From NCBI RefSeq assembly GCF_032854445.1, contig NC_088302.1:10165338-10229337 (forward strand): DNA of 64,000 nt, in the 5' to 3' direction. Shown in pieces: positions 21,143-34,180 of this stretch. Source of the DNA: Liolophura sinensis. Its lineage: Eukaryota; Mollusca; Polyplacophora; Chitonida; Chitonidae. The notes under the pieces were generated by a model. It ran no database searches, had not been told where the DNA came from, and worked only from the letters and a program-made list of their open reading frames with translations. A program made the translations under genes and the position numbers. The first letter of the stretch is position 1. Each line of letters opens with the position of its first letter.

Positions 21143-22992
21143 ATGCTTAAAAATCTATTCACTTTAATTTGAATTTGAGGGTATAGTCGTGGTGTCAGTT
21201 GATAGGCGTTATATACTGAATGTTCACCTAATAATTTCGTGCAAATTCCGGTTTAGCCGTGCCGGCGAACACTGGCACAAAATGAAGGATAAGTGAATGA
21301 AGCTAGTTTCTTAATTTCTCACTGTATTTCTTCGTCTGTGCCCAGAGCAAAGTTCCACAACCTTGATATTTGGAGGCCTATTATCGCTTCAAACATTGAC
21401 AGTTTTGGTATCTTTGCTAAACATCGATGGAAAGACATGATTTGAACTTGCAGACGCCATCTTTGTTTGACGCCGGATCATTTTATTTAAATATGCATGT
21501 TGTACCTGAACCCGGCTAGCCGAGCTCAGTAAAATCAAGCAGGCTCAATGACTTGCTTAAAGGTTAAACAAGTGATGTTCCAAAATAACTTGGATGGCGC
21601 CCCGGCCAACCGCTTTTTTGACTATACAAACAAACTAAAGTGTGTCTGAAAAAGTGGCGTCGTAATCAGCTATACATGCGTATAGCTGTAATGAAGCGAA
21701 TCCAGTGCTTTTCTGTGAAAGTTGCCATGGAGATGTATAATTGTATTGAAGCCGAAAGTTGCCTTTTAAAAGCTGTACTGAGTAGACTAAAATGGTAGCA
21801 AGAGTTAGGGAGAGAAAGAAAAGAAGGCAAACAAAAGGTGAAGGCAATGCAAAGAATTGGAAGGAGAAAAGAGGTCTGTAGCTCGAGTCACGTTTGCCAC
21901 AAAACAAACACAGCACTGTCCTAGGTGTCTACACAGACTGCATGTTGTTTGAGTGAGATTGGGTCACAGCAATCTGTGGCCTACAAAGCCTGTAACTTTT
22001 GCCACTGTTGCTACAGGTCGAACACGCGGCGTTTTGAAAAGAACATGCAGTGGCCTGTTAGTTAGGGCTGTCACATGACAAGTTTACTCTGAACTTTGAA
22101 AGGAAAAGTGGTTTACACAACAAACAGCTTCATGTACAGAGGCCAAGGACGAATTCACACAGCCCTTTTAAAAGAAAAGTGGCCTATACTGCCTACAGAT
22201 TCAGTTAGAGATGTCAGAGGGCGAAATCATGGAGCACTGCGACGAGTACTGGATGTCTAAACAGATAGCACTCAACTGTGTCAATGTTGCCATAGACCAC
22301 AGCACTACGGCAAGCACAAGATAAGTACAAAGCTGCAGACGGCGAGATTAAAGAGATCTGAAATAATATGGTTTTATGATGGACACTCCCATTCTAAGGA
22401 ATGAAAACTTTTCCTGTAGAGCAACAATTGTTTGCTACAATAATATCGTCAATAAACAGGGAAAATGCGGCGCGGCGTGGTGATCTCTATGTTCCTCACA
22501 CCCCCTCTGTTATAGACAATGCAAATCTTACATGCACGTTCTCATATGATTACTACTTTACACAGAACGGGCTAAAAAGAGATGACTGAAGTACGATCAG
22601 TTTCATTCAGCATCGACTACATTCAGTCACCCATGCATCGACGAGGAGATTAAATGAGTATATCCAGCTTCGCGGAAAAGACTGCAGGTAGTTCATGTGG
22701 TACATGACATATTGATCTTTATCTCAGCAAAGCCACTATATTCTCGAACAGCCTTTATGACAAAAAGGATAATTTGGATTTAAACCACATAAACAGTCTA
22801 TTCTTGGACAGCAATACCTGGTATTTTATACACATACCTTTTTATTATATTCTTCGAAGCATCCTGTTACTTCACTGTACGACGCAGGTAAACGTCAGCT
22901 TCACATTTATATAAATCATTGCGTGAAGGTGAAGCGCTGATTTCTTATATCACTGGTCACTAACTTTACATTATGATTTAACGTTTAATTGA

Positions 22993-22993
<1 letters not shown>
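21143..22993. other. No gene recognised
   Basis: The largest frame is 93 codons (minus, 21635-21916), with a hydrophobic, Phe/Ser/Leu-rich composition typical of random AT-rich DNA. Nothing else was recognised. Confidence 0.4.

Positions 22994-23056
<63 letters not shown>
22994..23056. repeat. (AT)n microsatellite
   Basis: About 31 uninterrupted AT dinucleotides, self-complementary and likely to vary in length between individuals. Confidence 0.97.
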
Positions 23057-23060
<4 letters not shown>

Positions 23061-23104
23061 ATAGTGATGATTGACTTGTTTATGTATGAATAAGCTTTAT
23101 CCAT

Positions 23105-23350
23105 ACGCGAAGGCCACGCTGGCTCGTGTAGTTGAAGGACTAGCTGGATCACCGCAACTGTATGTATCAGGTCTTGGACTAATAAGGTCGCCTGTTCGAA
23201 TCCAGCTGTTATAAGCGGCGGTTATAAGCGGGAAGCTTTGTCAGGCGAAGGTCAGTGGTCTTCTCCGGGCACTCTGGCCTCCATCAATGCCTGACCACCG
23301 TCGTGTAAGCGTAATGTTCATAAGAACAGCGTTAACACCTATCAAATAAA
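23105..23350 (+). mobile_element. tRNA-derived SINE, third type (GTTCGAATCC head)
   Basis: The head has GGCTCGTGTAGTTGAAGGAC (A-box region) and a canonical B box, TGTTCGAATCC (23192-23202). The body has GCGAAGGTCAGTGGTCTTCT, CCGGGCACTCTGGCCTCC and CTGACCACCGTCGTGTAAG, and the end GAACAGCGTTAACACCTATC with AAATAAA tail. The 3' end is related to family A but the head differs, so a shared 3' domain has been joined to another tRNA head. No clear target duplication. Confidence 0.8.
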
Positions 23351-24944
23351 TTCTTCATGTGTGACTTTACGTGTTTGTAATGGATTGCTTTGCAAGCGTG
23401 TCTGACATAGAGACATAAAACGTCCATTATTTGGCTGGCATGTAGAGTGCAAATATCGGGCTCGACGCTTAGCACGAATAATTGGATGAATGAATGATTA
23501 TGGCTTCATGTCACATCGGCAATATTTCGTCAATTTTGTGCTGACAATATTTTTAAAACACGAGGCAGGGAATTGTTATCGATGTGATGATTAGAACATC
23601 CAAAATAAGGCAAACACAGACGAATATGTCGACGCTTAGATTCCAGTATTTTTCATGGGATTGTAAACAACACGACCCTTACAGTATTGTGCACAGTCAG
23701 GTTAAAATATGTATTTCAGTCATTATAATGGATAAACGCTGGCCTCAACAGTTTATGGAATGATTTCTGCAATTGTGAGGTCCATGTTCTGAAATGCCGA
23801 CTCTATGAAAAGCGTTTTATAACAAACTTTTTGTCGACTCATAGTAAGGGACATCAGAACTGATAGGCTCGGCCACAATGATATAAATTAATCATCATCA
23901 GAATTAAAGAAAGGTCAACGAACAACGGCTTCTGTTTGCTTTAGAGACTGCCTGAAGCAGACGTCCTGTTGAAAGATCAGTTTAACATTACATGAGTTTT
24001 TGACTTAGCAGTTTCATTCATATTCATTGTGGTAGTTCCGTTTCCTGTCCTGGTAAATTTTGTGCTTATTCTTTTGTGTACATTGATAACCCCAGGTGAA
24101 ATTTAAGCACAGCGTATTTTAAAAAGAAGCGAACTTCGTTTGCGCTTTTAGCCCGCCTTACGAAGTAAGGAGAGGTGTTGTGAGACCGAGATCATTTGCT
24201 GTTGGTGGCGCTTTCGGTGCCGGTGTTCATTATGGTTAAAGTTTTTGGCTACTCGTAGTACACAGATGCCCAATCATCGCTAGCGATTTGCATACCAAAG
24301 ACCAAGCATATATTTTACCTGAACATTTTGCTCAGATATTCACGGGGTTGCACTTGCCTCCCGCAGAACATAGACTGCCAGACGCAGTTCATAATTTGCA
24401 TATCAAAGGTCTAATCAACGGTCTACCGACAGTGTCTTTTACTACCACAATGATTTACGACTCCATAATATATGAAGTCACTGCTATGTAATTCTTACGC
24501 ATACGATAAACATGTCATAGTTGTGAGTGTATAATAATTTTGGTCTTTTTTGTTGATTTAATGGCAAGATCTTACCACTATATAATTAGAGGATAATACC
24601 TCAGTATTATTGACAGTGTCAATCATTCTACTTTTTTTGGTTTGGATGTCAATATTTGAATGTATCAAAAGACTTGAAAATTATGCAGCTTTAGAAAATG
24701 CTCAATCAGACGAGCTACCGGTTTTCTCTGAATTTCTTGTTCTATAGGATGTAACTGAAATATGTTGCACTTTTGGAAAACACATTTTTTTTGGAAGATG
24801 TAAAGTGTTCCACTTGAATTTACGCCCTAACCTATGACAGGCGCCAACGCTATAACACGGAAATCTCATTGGCATGCGATTTCCGTGAACAGCACAATGT
24901 ATCAGACAAAAAAATCCGCCATTTTTCATCGGCCTTAATGGTTT
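23351..24944. other. No gene recognised
   Basis: A small hairpin, CTTACGAAGTAAG, lies near 24158. Frames are 81 codons or fewer (24702-24947 minus) and carry no motif. Confidence 0.4.
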
Positions 24945-25115
24945 CATGGGGCGTGTAGTTTGCTAATATTTGAAAAATTATATGGACAGGTAGAATAAAC
25001 TCCCAACTCAGGTAATTTGACAAGAGGCCGTGTTTTAAAGGTTAGTAGTGACAATTTGCCAGTACCATTGTCCTTGCTGCTCTGATTTTACTCTCCAGAC
25101 TTAATGGAGACTATA
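24945..25115 (+). repeat. Family D dispersed repeat, copy D6
   Basis: GGGGCGTGTAGTTTGCTA, GGACAGGTAGAATAAAC, TCAGGTAATTTGACAAGAGG, ACAATTTGCCAGTACCATTG, GCTGCTCTGATTTTACTCTC, in the same order as D1. Confidence 0.7.
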
Positions 25116-28044
25116 TGTATTGTCACACACCCATTAAACTAGTACTGGTGGTCATTATGATTTATCATTGCATATTCATGAAAACTAGCGCCCTCTGAAA
25201 GCTGTTTCACACATATAGTATAGTGTACAGCAGTATACGTAGCATATGATGGTAAACAACAAACATTCCTTTGTGAGACTTAGCTCTGTTCTGACAATGA
25301 ATAGAAAGCAGTTCCAAAGGCGTAGGCTAAAGTATGCGCCACAGAATAGAATTATCAGTTTTAACAGACTAATTCATAAATTAACAATTTGTAATGACTG
25401 ATGAACAATTCACAAAAGTAACACAGAATGCCTATGTCACTTAAAGGCTCATTACAAATATCGTAGAATTAAGCTATCTTCAGTTGTGTGGTAAAGTTAA
25501 CTAAGGGACTAATTAACTGTTAATTAAAACTTCAAAGTGTTTACAGACCATGCAACAACGATGGGAGAAGGATAAGTTTGGAAGCGCACAAACATCGGCG
25601 CATTAAATAGGAACCAATCATTAGATGACCTTTCCTGTAGTTTCTAATTGCTTTTGGAACATGCCGTTGCCGTTGCTAGGGAAGTATGACCCTGTGCTAA
25701 GCGAACAGCGTGTCCCATGACTAATTAGTGGTTAATTAAAACATTCTAGCTTATACGTGCCCATAGTCCAGGTCATCTATTGTCTCGCTCCACTGAAACT
25801 CTCGTAGTTCTTATCAATGCACGGGCAGACATAAAAGAAGTTACTGCCCTACTTTCACGGCAGACAAGTGTGGTAGATGGTATTTTCTTACTATCTTCAT
25901 TTAAACGCAGGGCTATGCAAGGTGCTCACAGCGTTTTGTGAATTTATTATTAGATAAATCAAGTGTTTCCTTTGAAAACCTGTTGACATACATATATATA
26001 GATATATTGTCACGCGTAATAATTAGAAATCATCTAACTTATTTAGATTCCAGTGCCTTTGCGTTGTGCAGTATCTTTCCAAATACACCATGAGATGTAA
26101 TATTTATATTCCGATGATTTTTTTTCATCTAAAATATAAAACGTAAAGGATCTTAAGGATAATCTGTGCAAAAGGCAAATTAGAGCAGCTGCAGTTTAGA
26201 TTGACATTAAACTGGTTGCCCAATTTCCTGATATGTACATCAGAGTTTTCCAAACAAATGATCACATGTTTTCATGTTCGTCCACGGCTTCAGTAGGTTT
26301 TGTCATTTTTCGAATATTTTAGACTCAACTCTAAATGTGGATTTGTATATACATTATACATTTGAGGTAGATCCTTCTTTTTGGACAAATCCAAATACGT
26401 CTACGTATATGTTTTATGTAGTGAATTCGGCAATGTGGAAAACCGTAACCAAGACTGGTCATTCCTAGCGCTATGTTAAATTACCACACGCTATAATTCT
26501 GGTATTACATGTAAATGTCAAACTGTATTCAAGGAATTTGTCTAAATACATTCTGCATTTTGACTGATCCAGTTTTTTCATGAGTTAATCAAGGAAAAGG
26601 TTACTGAGGTTGCCCTTTAGCTCTGCCCCTTGCTGCCATCAGAATAAGTGAGGGAAATAAGCTGCTAACTGTAGTAACCTGACAGTTCTTACTAATCGCA
26701 AGTCATTAAACTACGAAAGTCATTATAAATAGTCCATGGTCAGAGGAGCAATTCTCTTGGGAAGGTTTTTCCAAATTTAGGAGAAATTACTCGTTTACAT
26801 AATGTATTGCTACGTTACAACAGTTCTGCCAAGAGCTATTTTTGTGTTAAATATAATCTCTATCCTTGTCGACTTGACATATATGTAAGGCAGCGTTTTT
26901 TACAAATGTTTCGCGACACGTTCTTCATCCCACTGATGGAATACCTTTTCTTGATAAGCATATTAGCTTAGATTCACAAGAAAATCCTTCAGTTTAAATA
27001 CAGGTCACAGTTCTTTTCTGGTGTTTTAGAAACTTGTCACACTTGTGGCTCACTTCATGTCCATACTCTTGGCCATAACGTGGTCTCTTCAGAGTTTCTG
27101 GTACTCCTACATTTTTTCAGAATTCATGGTGAAGATCGTGTAATATAACTGTAAAAGTGAGAGCTATAGTTATAGTTATATAATTATGTAGTCATATCAC
27201 TACAAGTTTTTTGAAAAAAAAACATTGGTTTAACTGCAAGAGGTACATATTTTGTTATCGACAACTTATATTCTTGGGTGGCACACCATTTGAATACGGA
27301 TTTCACTCAGTTGCCTATAACATACCTTGTGTCTTTCCAACATCGCTGGAAACTGTTGGCTGCTCCTTTTTGCCTGATTCCGTCCTATTTTCGCACTGTA
27401 TATACTATCTCTGATCTTTGGCAGTTTGTGTTAAATGTAGTTTTTAGACTGGGTCTTCAGATTATTGACCTGGAACATCTATCTCGGTTGATGGCTGGTA
27501 TACGAATGTCTGTTTCGACGCGTAGATTCAAATTTACACAATCACAAGAAGACTCGCAAGTATTCCCGTATAACATAAAAAAAGTTATTGACGGATTACA
27601 AGTAATCTCTTTCTGTTGTTGTGGAAAACATCTACCATGTTCATATCACTGAAAAAAATGGAGGGGAAAATAAAGAACAGAAAACGCTGATGTCCTTTGT
27701 GTTACTCTCTTGAAGCAAAACAGCTGTGTGTCGATCGGTAGGTCACGCTGACAATGTCAGACTGTTCTAACTAGGGACATCCTGTCTACTGTCGAATTAA
27801 GCACAGAACAATGAACTACCATCACACATGTGATACATGTGTCAGCAGCGGAAGTAGTAGATAGCGCAGTTGATGATAAATCTATGGGAGGCACACCCCA
27901 GTCTGTTTAACCCGAATCTACAAATGAGTCGAAGACTCTAACTGACATCAGCTGGACACTATATCCCTGATTTTTCCGCGATATTTACCAGGCTGATGGT
28001 CGATACATCAGAATATACTAATTTGACGCCAGTAAATCTACATC
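25116..28044. other. No gene recognised
   Basis: A short direct repeat (GACTAATTA..GTTAATTAAAAC near 25505 and 25718) is the only structure seen. The 124-codon frame at 27278-27652 has no recognisable domain and no support from a neighbour. Confidence 0.4.
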
Positions 28045-28104
28045 GGTTCCTTCTTGAGTAAAAACCATAATGCGTAAAACACCAATCAAATAAATAAATA
28101 AATC
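28045..28104 (+). mobile_element. SINE 3'-end fragment
   Basis: TTCCTTCTTGAGTAAAAACC, then GCGTAAAACACCAATCAAAT and an AAATAAAT tail. Only the last 60 bases are recognisable. Confidence 0.6.
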
Positions 28105-28645
28105 TTGACTGAAGTAGTGAGCAGAAAGTGAAATTACGAGCACCTCTTGAGATGGCATGAATGAAATACAATGTCACAGTGGAATCCTGTGTCAGGGAAT
28201 TTTCGATATATTTGAAGCTTTAGAATGATTTTTAGTAATGGCGAATTTAAGAGGTTATGTTCTCCTTTTCTACCCATCCAGAATGAATCCACGACACAGA
28301 TACATTCCATCAAAAATTAGTTTCATCTTATCTTGCATTTGTAAGCCTTTTGTATTTCGTGTTGTCAACAAGTTTTGTTTTATGCTTATTGTTAACGGAA
28401 TACACAGACTTCTTAATATAAAACCAGAAGTTAACTAAATGTGTGCAACTGTCAGTTTACGCTATCTACTTTGAGAATCAAGACAATAAATCTTAACTGA
28501 AACTGATAAATATTGTAATTGCTAATGATGCAAATCACATAATGTGGCAAACAGACAACTTGTTATCCGCTGAAGTGAACACGGCACACATGTACTCAGC
28601 TTCGAAATGAAGTGAAGAACAGTCAGAGTCCGTGTGTACTTATTA

Positions 28646-28880
28646 TTTCATTTATTTGATTGGTCTTTTACGCTGTACTCAAGAACATTTCACTTATGTG
28701 ACGGCGGCCAGCGTTATGGTGGGAGGAAACCAGGCAGAGCCCGGTTGCTGGCAGACCTTTCCACGTGCGGCCTGAGAGGAAGCCAGCACTGGACTTGAAC
28801 TCACAGCGACCGCATCTGAGCGAGACTCTCGAGTCATTAGACTGCGCTAGTGCGCTAGCCAACTGAGCCACCGAGGTCCC
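28646..28880 (-). mobile_element. SINE family A, near full length
   Basis: In reverse complement: head GGGACCTCGGTGGCTCAGTT, B box GAGTTCAAGTCC, CTTCCTCTCAGGCCGCACG, AGGTCTGCCAGCAACC, then GCTCTGCCTGGTTTCC and the usual 3' end. The GGATGGTCGTGGGTTTCCCC segment is deleted. A diverged target duplication is possible (GTGTGTACTT on the left, GTGCGTACAT on the right). Confidence 0.9.
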
Positions 28881-28894
28881 TTGTGCGTACATGA

Positions 28895-31800
28895 GACTGA
28901 TTAATGTACGTACATATGGCACACGTGCTAAGGTTGAATTTACCGTCCATCCATCCTCTAGTGGATTTTGCCTATTACATTTATGGGAAAAATTAACTGG
29001 GTTATTTTAGAGCAAAATTAAAACAGCAGTGAACACGATATTTTATGGAATGCACTTAATGATATCCAGTGTATCCAAAACATTTCATAAAACATTAGTC
29101 ATCGCTAGAAAATGTGTGCAATCTTTTTTGGTCCAAATAACTCCGGTTTTAACCCAATCACAAGAGGTTCATGACCGGTCTAAATGTACACTATTTATTA
29201 CTTTCTCTGGAAATGAATATTTGCAAATCACTGGCGTTATTGATTCTCACAGGATGGCAATGGACGACAAATACACACGGTAAACATCTTATTCTCTAAG
29301 TACGGTCAATCTCCGCAGCAAAATTTCTATTGTTTTGCTTGGGTGGATTATTTTCAAAAGTAGAATAAACAACATAAAACATGCAATCTTAATTTTGAAA
29401 AAAAAAAATAAAAGCAGACGGGTATCATGAAAAGTAATAATAGGAAGTATTTACTTCATTCCTTTGTGTGTGTTAGATGGAATTGGATTAGACCCGGTTC
29501 TGATGGACTGAGTGGAAGTCCTGTTATCACATGTATGGAAGGCCATGGCGACCATCGTCCCCTTCGCTCTGTTAACATCGACAATTGCACGCCAGTGTAG
29601 ACGTATAAGAGGAGGTTGACATTTCGCTAACTGCCCATCATGTCTCGAGAAAGCTTTGCATGCATCATTTCGGTAATCACACGTTTAACAAATCCGTTAA
29701 ATGAACCATTAAAAAGCCTCCAGTTTTAGTTTTGTTAAAATAATGAGACGCTTTGAATTTCTGAATACAGCAGAGGTCAAGTAAACAACTTTTTGATATA
29801 AATAACAGGGATTTTTATTCAAAACATTCCCGATTTTTTTTAAACGCCATTCTTATCCCGGTACATTATGCAATCAGTCTGGTATATTTTATCATATACG
29901 ATTACCACGTTTGGAATCTTAAGACAACCCAGTGACATCCACAGAGGAGCGCTTTACGATAGGGCAGAATAAATGGCAAGACGTGAGAGTCATTGACTAA
30001 AACAGTTACTATTCGATGCCAACGAGAATGTTTTTATCATTTATTTCCATTTATGTTAGACTGTAATAAAGGTCAAATATAAGGAAACTCTATCAATAGT
30101 TTTCGTGAACTAACGCTGTGAAAGGGAAAGCTAATGGTTATTGCGTCATCAGTTATGAAATGAGGGTATACATAGCCGAGCATACTGCTAGAAAAGGAGA
30201 AAATTCGCAACAGTTGTGACATCTCACGAAGAAGTCAGGCGCTTAGTTGTCTTTTAGCTCAGCCCATGTGTTACATGTGAATGTCCCTTTCGGCCTTCAT
30301 GTCAAAAATTCCCTGACTGACAAACCAACAAACCTAAAAGCATTGAATTTCTGCCATATTTTCATAGTACCGTTTGTATGTGTAATCCCTGACTTGTTTG
30401 TGACGGTCGATGTTGACAATTTCGCTGAACAAGAATCTCCTAATTAGGTAGATTCCGTACTTGATCTGTACACTAACCGAGATTTCTCGTCTTTTCTCTT
30501 CAAATCCTTTCATCCCATTAAAAGTTCTTATCCATACGGTCATAGCAAACATTTATTGAATTCTAATAGCGACAGAACAGAAGTGCTAATGTAAGAGGCA
30601 ATTAGACTCACTGGACCAAGAAATGTTTTATTGCATTCTTAAGGTTTTGTGAGAAAGTGACCAGTAAGTGACAACCAATCTCTCTGGGCAAAACTGCGTT
30701 TTTTGCATTCTTTAAACGATGGGAAAAATTGATTATTTTAGCGTCAATCCATACCTTCAGTGGCACATTAATAGTACTGACACATTTGCTCTACCTGACA
30801 CAAAACCTGATTTGTCCTGCTAACATGATGTTAGCCACTTTAGTGCTAGAAGGCGGGATGGTTTTTACTGTTATCTACTCCCTCCACTGATGATTACTTT
30901 AAAGCATATTGCTTTGTTCTTGTCATTCACAGAAAACGGTAACAGGTGACTGGCCGAGTAATGTAACCACATCCATACTAAACACTGTGCTGGATGTTAT
31001 TTTCATACATCTTAAAACTTGCTTTAAAACAAGGTGGCCTCAAAATATAATCCTTCAAATAATTAATACATTCCTTCACATATTTACAAGTAAGGACCAT
31101 TCAAAGATGTAGTAAACATCGTCAGAGTGAAGATGGAAATGATGCTTGTCGATGTGGCCAATAATACCTACCATAAGATAGAAAACATTTGTAATAAATA
31201 AATGCCATTTAAGAAATGAAATCACACTTGATCCTATATGGGGAAAATATTAGATAGGAACAGATGAGCAGAAGACAAGTTTAAGAAACGAAGATTGCAT
31301 TTAATTTTTCACGTTTTGAAAACAGTTTGGAAAGTATCAAAGCTATTCATGTCAGTATTGGTAACACCTTACAGTCCCCCCGGGAAAACGACAAAAGAGC
31401 TAATTATTACTGTTATAGTATACAGAAGTGAGTAGTTTCAGCAGTAGTAGGCTGATCTAACATAGTGCAGAGATCTAGAACGAAGCACTGTGTAATGTCT
31501 CATTTTCCTCTCACCGGTAAAAGAATACAGACGCAATGAATGTATACTGTGTTCGAATGAACGTGAACGAAACATGTCAGTCAAAGAAATGCACCACTAA
31601 ACATATAAAACAGTTACACTTTTATATGATATATTTCTTTTTCCACTAAAAGACTACCAAATATTATTTGTTTTTAAGTATATATGTTGTAGCCAATAAC
31701 GTCAATGAATCTATTTAATTCTAATATCATCAACAGGAACAATAGTGTATGACATTTTCGTATTTATCAATTTTGAAGTGATTATAGTAGACAGCGTATG

Positions 31801-32439
31801 GATTGATAACTGCCTTAATGTATTTTGGTTATCTCTTCCCTAAGTGCTGATTTGGACAATTCACGTGAAAACATCAGCAACTTTAAGGATATAGCTCGTG
31901 GAAAAATCCTATAAGTGTTATTATGATGAATGAGTACACTCACGATAATTTTAGCGCGTTCTCGAAACAACGAGACGAGTTCTTGAAAATAGTTTTACAT
32001 CTCAATTTTACAATTTTTTGATTTCCTTGAAACGTCATTTTTGTTGCATCTATAAACAGTATTTTAAAATACAGTTGCCTATAACATAACTCCTTCTCAA
32101 TCTTTTGCGGGGCTTTCATTTTGAAAATACATCACTGAAAACCTAATGTTAATGTATGCCATGGGAAATGCCGTATGATTCATATATTCCCAGTATTCCC
32201 CATGTAACTTTAACAATACCGCTTTATGTGAACATCGACCTTCTTGTCAAGAAAGATACTAAACTGACGGCCAAAAGAAACTTTACAAAGAGTTCAAATT
32301 TTGCCAAAGCAAAAAAACAGGATGACTGAAGTTTGATATATTGAAAAGACCAATGACTTTAGATATTGAAAGTAGTGAGTAAGAACGGACAAAGCAGCCC
32401 TCAAATTTTTACAAGTGAACAAACAAAGCAGGGGTAGAA
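28895..32439. other. No gene recognised
   Basis: About 3.5 kb with nothing I can identify: no SINE, no tandem array, no frame longer than 84 codons. It is the largest featureless block of the window. Confidence 0.4.
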
Positions 32440-33172
32440 AAATAGCCATTCCATGGGGTCATGGGGACTGCATGAGGTCTGGCGTCGTCATGGTGCTACA
32501 GGACACCACGTGGCTGCTGTTGATGGAATAGGAGGACAACAGGACGTATAGTTACATCCACATATCGCTGAGCTGTTAGGCTCCCGTAGATGATGACCAG
32601 TGGTGTCTGTTCCTCTCCACAAATCCCGCCCCACACCATCATGCTGCCGTCACCAGACGGTACCACCTCCTGGATGCATGATGCAGCCGTCCGTTTGACT
32701 CGTCGACGGTAAACTCGCTGTCTGCCATCGGCTCGGAACAGGCAGAAGCGGCTTTCATCCATGAAAACAACACGTTGCCTATCACGTCGCTGCCAACGCG
32801 TACAATTCGAGCCCATCGCAACCTCTGGCGACAATGTTCAGCTGTCAACAATTGCCCTGTGAATGGTAGATAGGCTCCTGGACAGTGTCTGCCAACTGAC
32901 TAGGTGACCTAAGGCATTGATTGACAATGACGTCACTGTCAGGAAGCGGTTCCTCAGGTGTAAGGTGCGCAGGTACCCGTCTTCTCTGGGCGAAGTTACC
33001 CTAGGCCTGCCTGTTGGCCTGTCGATGTCTGCCCTGTCTGTCTGTAATGTTGTATCAAGTTTGACATAGTTACACGAGAGCAGCGGAAGGTCCTTGCACT
33101 GTAGGCATGGGTGGCTCCCATGGATACCATACCCAGGGCCCTCTCGCGTTGTTCTGGAGTCAATCGAGGCAT
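32440..33172 (-). pseudogene. Tc1-family transposase pseudogene
   Basis: The minus strand starts with MPRLTPEQRERALGMV at 33172, the typical beginning of one Tc1-like transposase group, and continues as a helix-turn-helix DNA-binding region ending in QHYRQTGQTSTG. Other frames then carry RPTGRPRVTSPREDGY and LRNRFLTVTS (second DNA-binding part), HCRQRLRWAR, VFMDESRFCLFRADGRQRVYRR (first catalytic D in MDESRF), MMVWGGICG, LVIIYGSLTAQRYVD and RPVVLLF, and finally DDARPHAV (second catalytic D) near 32471-32490. At least three frameshifts separate these blocks, so no active enzyme can be made. Sequence beyond the DDARPH motif, where the third acidic residue should be, is not recognisable. Terminal inverted repeats were not found. 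Cut-and-paste transposition of the ancestor is family knowledge. Confidence 0.93.
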
Positions 33173-34049
33173 TAATTTGGTGGTTTTTAGTCAGTGTGCA
33201 AGTCCAGCACACTGTGTGTAACGTTTTTATACACTTATTACATGTGCGGCCATCCATGGGTCACATGATTTTTTAACTTTCTTCGTTGTGTCAAAACAAA
33301 TTAATGTGGGCGTATATGACGCCTGTCACACATGGGAATATGCTTCGTACAATGTTTTCGCACAATAATTTGGTATTAATTTGCTGAAAAGGCTGGTTAA
33401 CTCACGGAGTCGTAAAGTTTCTTTTGGCTTTTCAGTTAAGAAGCGCTTCACCGTGAGAAAATGATTGTCTCACCAACGGGAGATGGAAAACAAGGTACAG
33501 ATTGAGTTATTTATTGCTAAACAATCGACGTTCCTCAATAAACGGGACTTATTGGTATTCAGGTCTGACTTTTGCAGCTCAAGCTTTGTGGTAAAGTTAA
33601 TAACATTGCATTTGCCCGTGAGCAATAAACATTGTGTTATTTGTCAACAAAGAGAACAGAAAAAATACACAAAATTCAATGGAACATGAGCAGAATTCCG
33701 TTATGAGGATCTAATGTCACTCGACGATTGTTTTTTTTTTCTTTTTCTTCCCACGTTTCACATTTTTTTATATTCAACGTGCAGCTGTTTAGAAACAAAT
33801 AAACTCTGTGTGCTGTAACTTAATTGCGGTCTCTTCCTGTCTGAGACACGTCAATGCAAAGATCAGGATAGCCCAGCTTTCAGAAATGTCACATTAGATT
33901 TCCCGTCACTCGGTCAACGCATCTCTGAACATCCACTTTCAGATGCTAATCTAATCATTGGACATAAAAGTCAAACAACAACTTGGATACACGAAACACT
34001 TGAGCAACAGATAATGCTGAGCTCACGTTAACGTAGGTGAGCAAGACAT
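33173..34049. other. No gene recognised
   Basis: Just upstream of the transposase start; it may contain the left arm of that element but no inverted repeat was seen. A pyrimidine run lies at 33730-33750. The 74-codon frame at 33465-33689 has no motif. Confidence 0.4.
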
Positions 34050-34180
34050 TTTACACGAGCCTTGAAGGTGAGCACATAGTAGCTTAGTTATACAAAATGT
34101 GTCAGCAAAAAAGTTCCTAAGCACAAAGTAGCTTAGACCGCGTGTTAATGTTGAGCACGCAGTAGCTCAGTTAGATTTTA
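34050..34180 (+). repeat. Short degenerate direct repeats
   Basis: GAGCACATAGTAGCTTAG, AAGCACAAAGTAGCTTAG and GAGCACGCAGTAGCTCAG start near 34070, 34119 and 34153, with unequal spacing. Too few units to call a proper minisatellite. Confidence 0.6.

Noticed and set aside
25503-25750. Direct repeat GACTAATTA..GTTAATTAAAAC as ends of an element
   Set aside because: Only about 25 AT-rich bases match and nothing else at the borders is shared.
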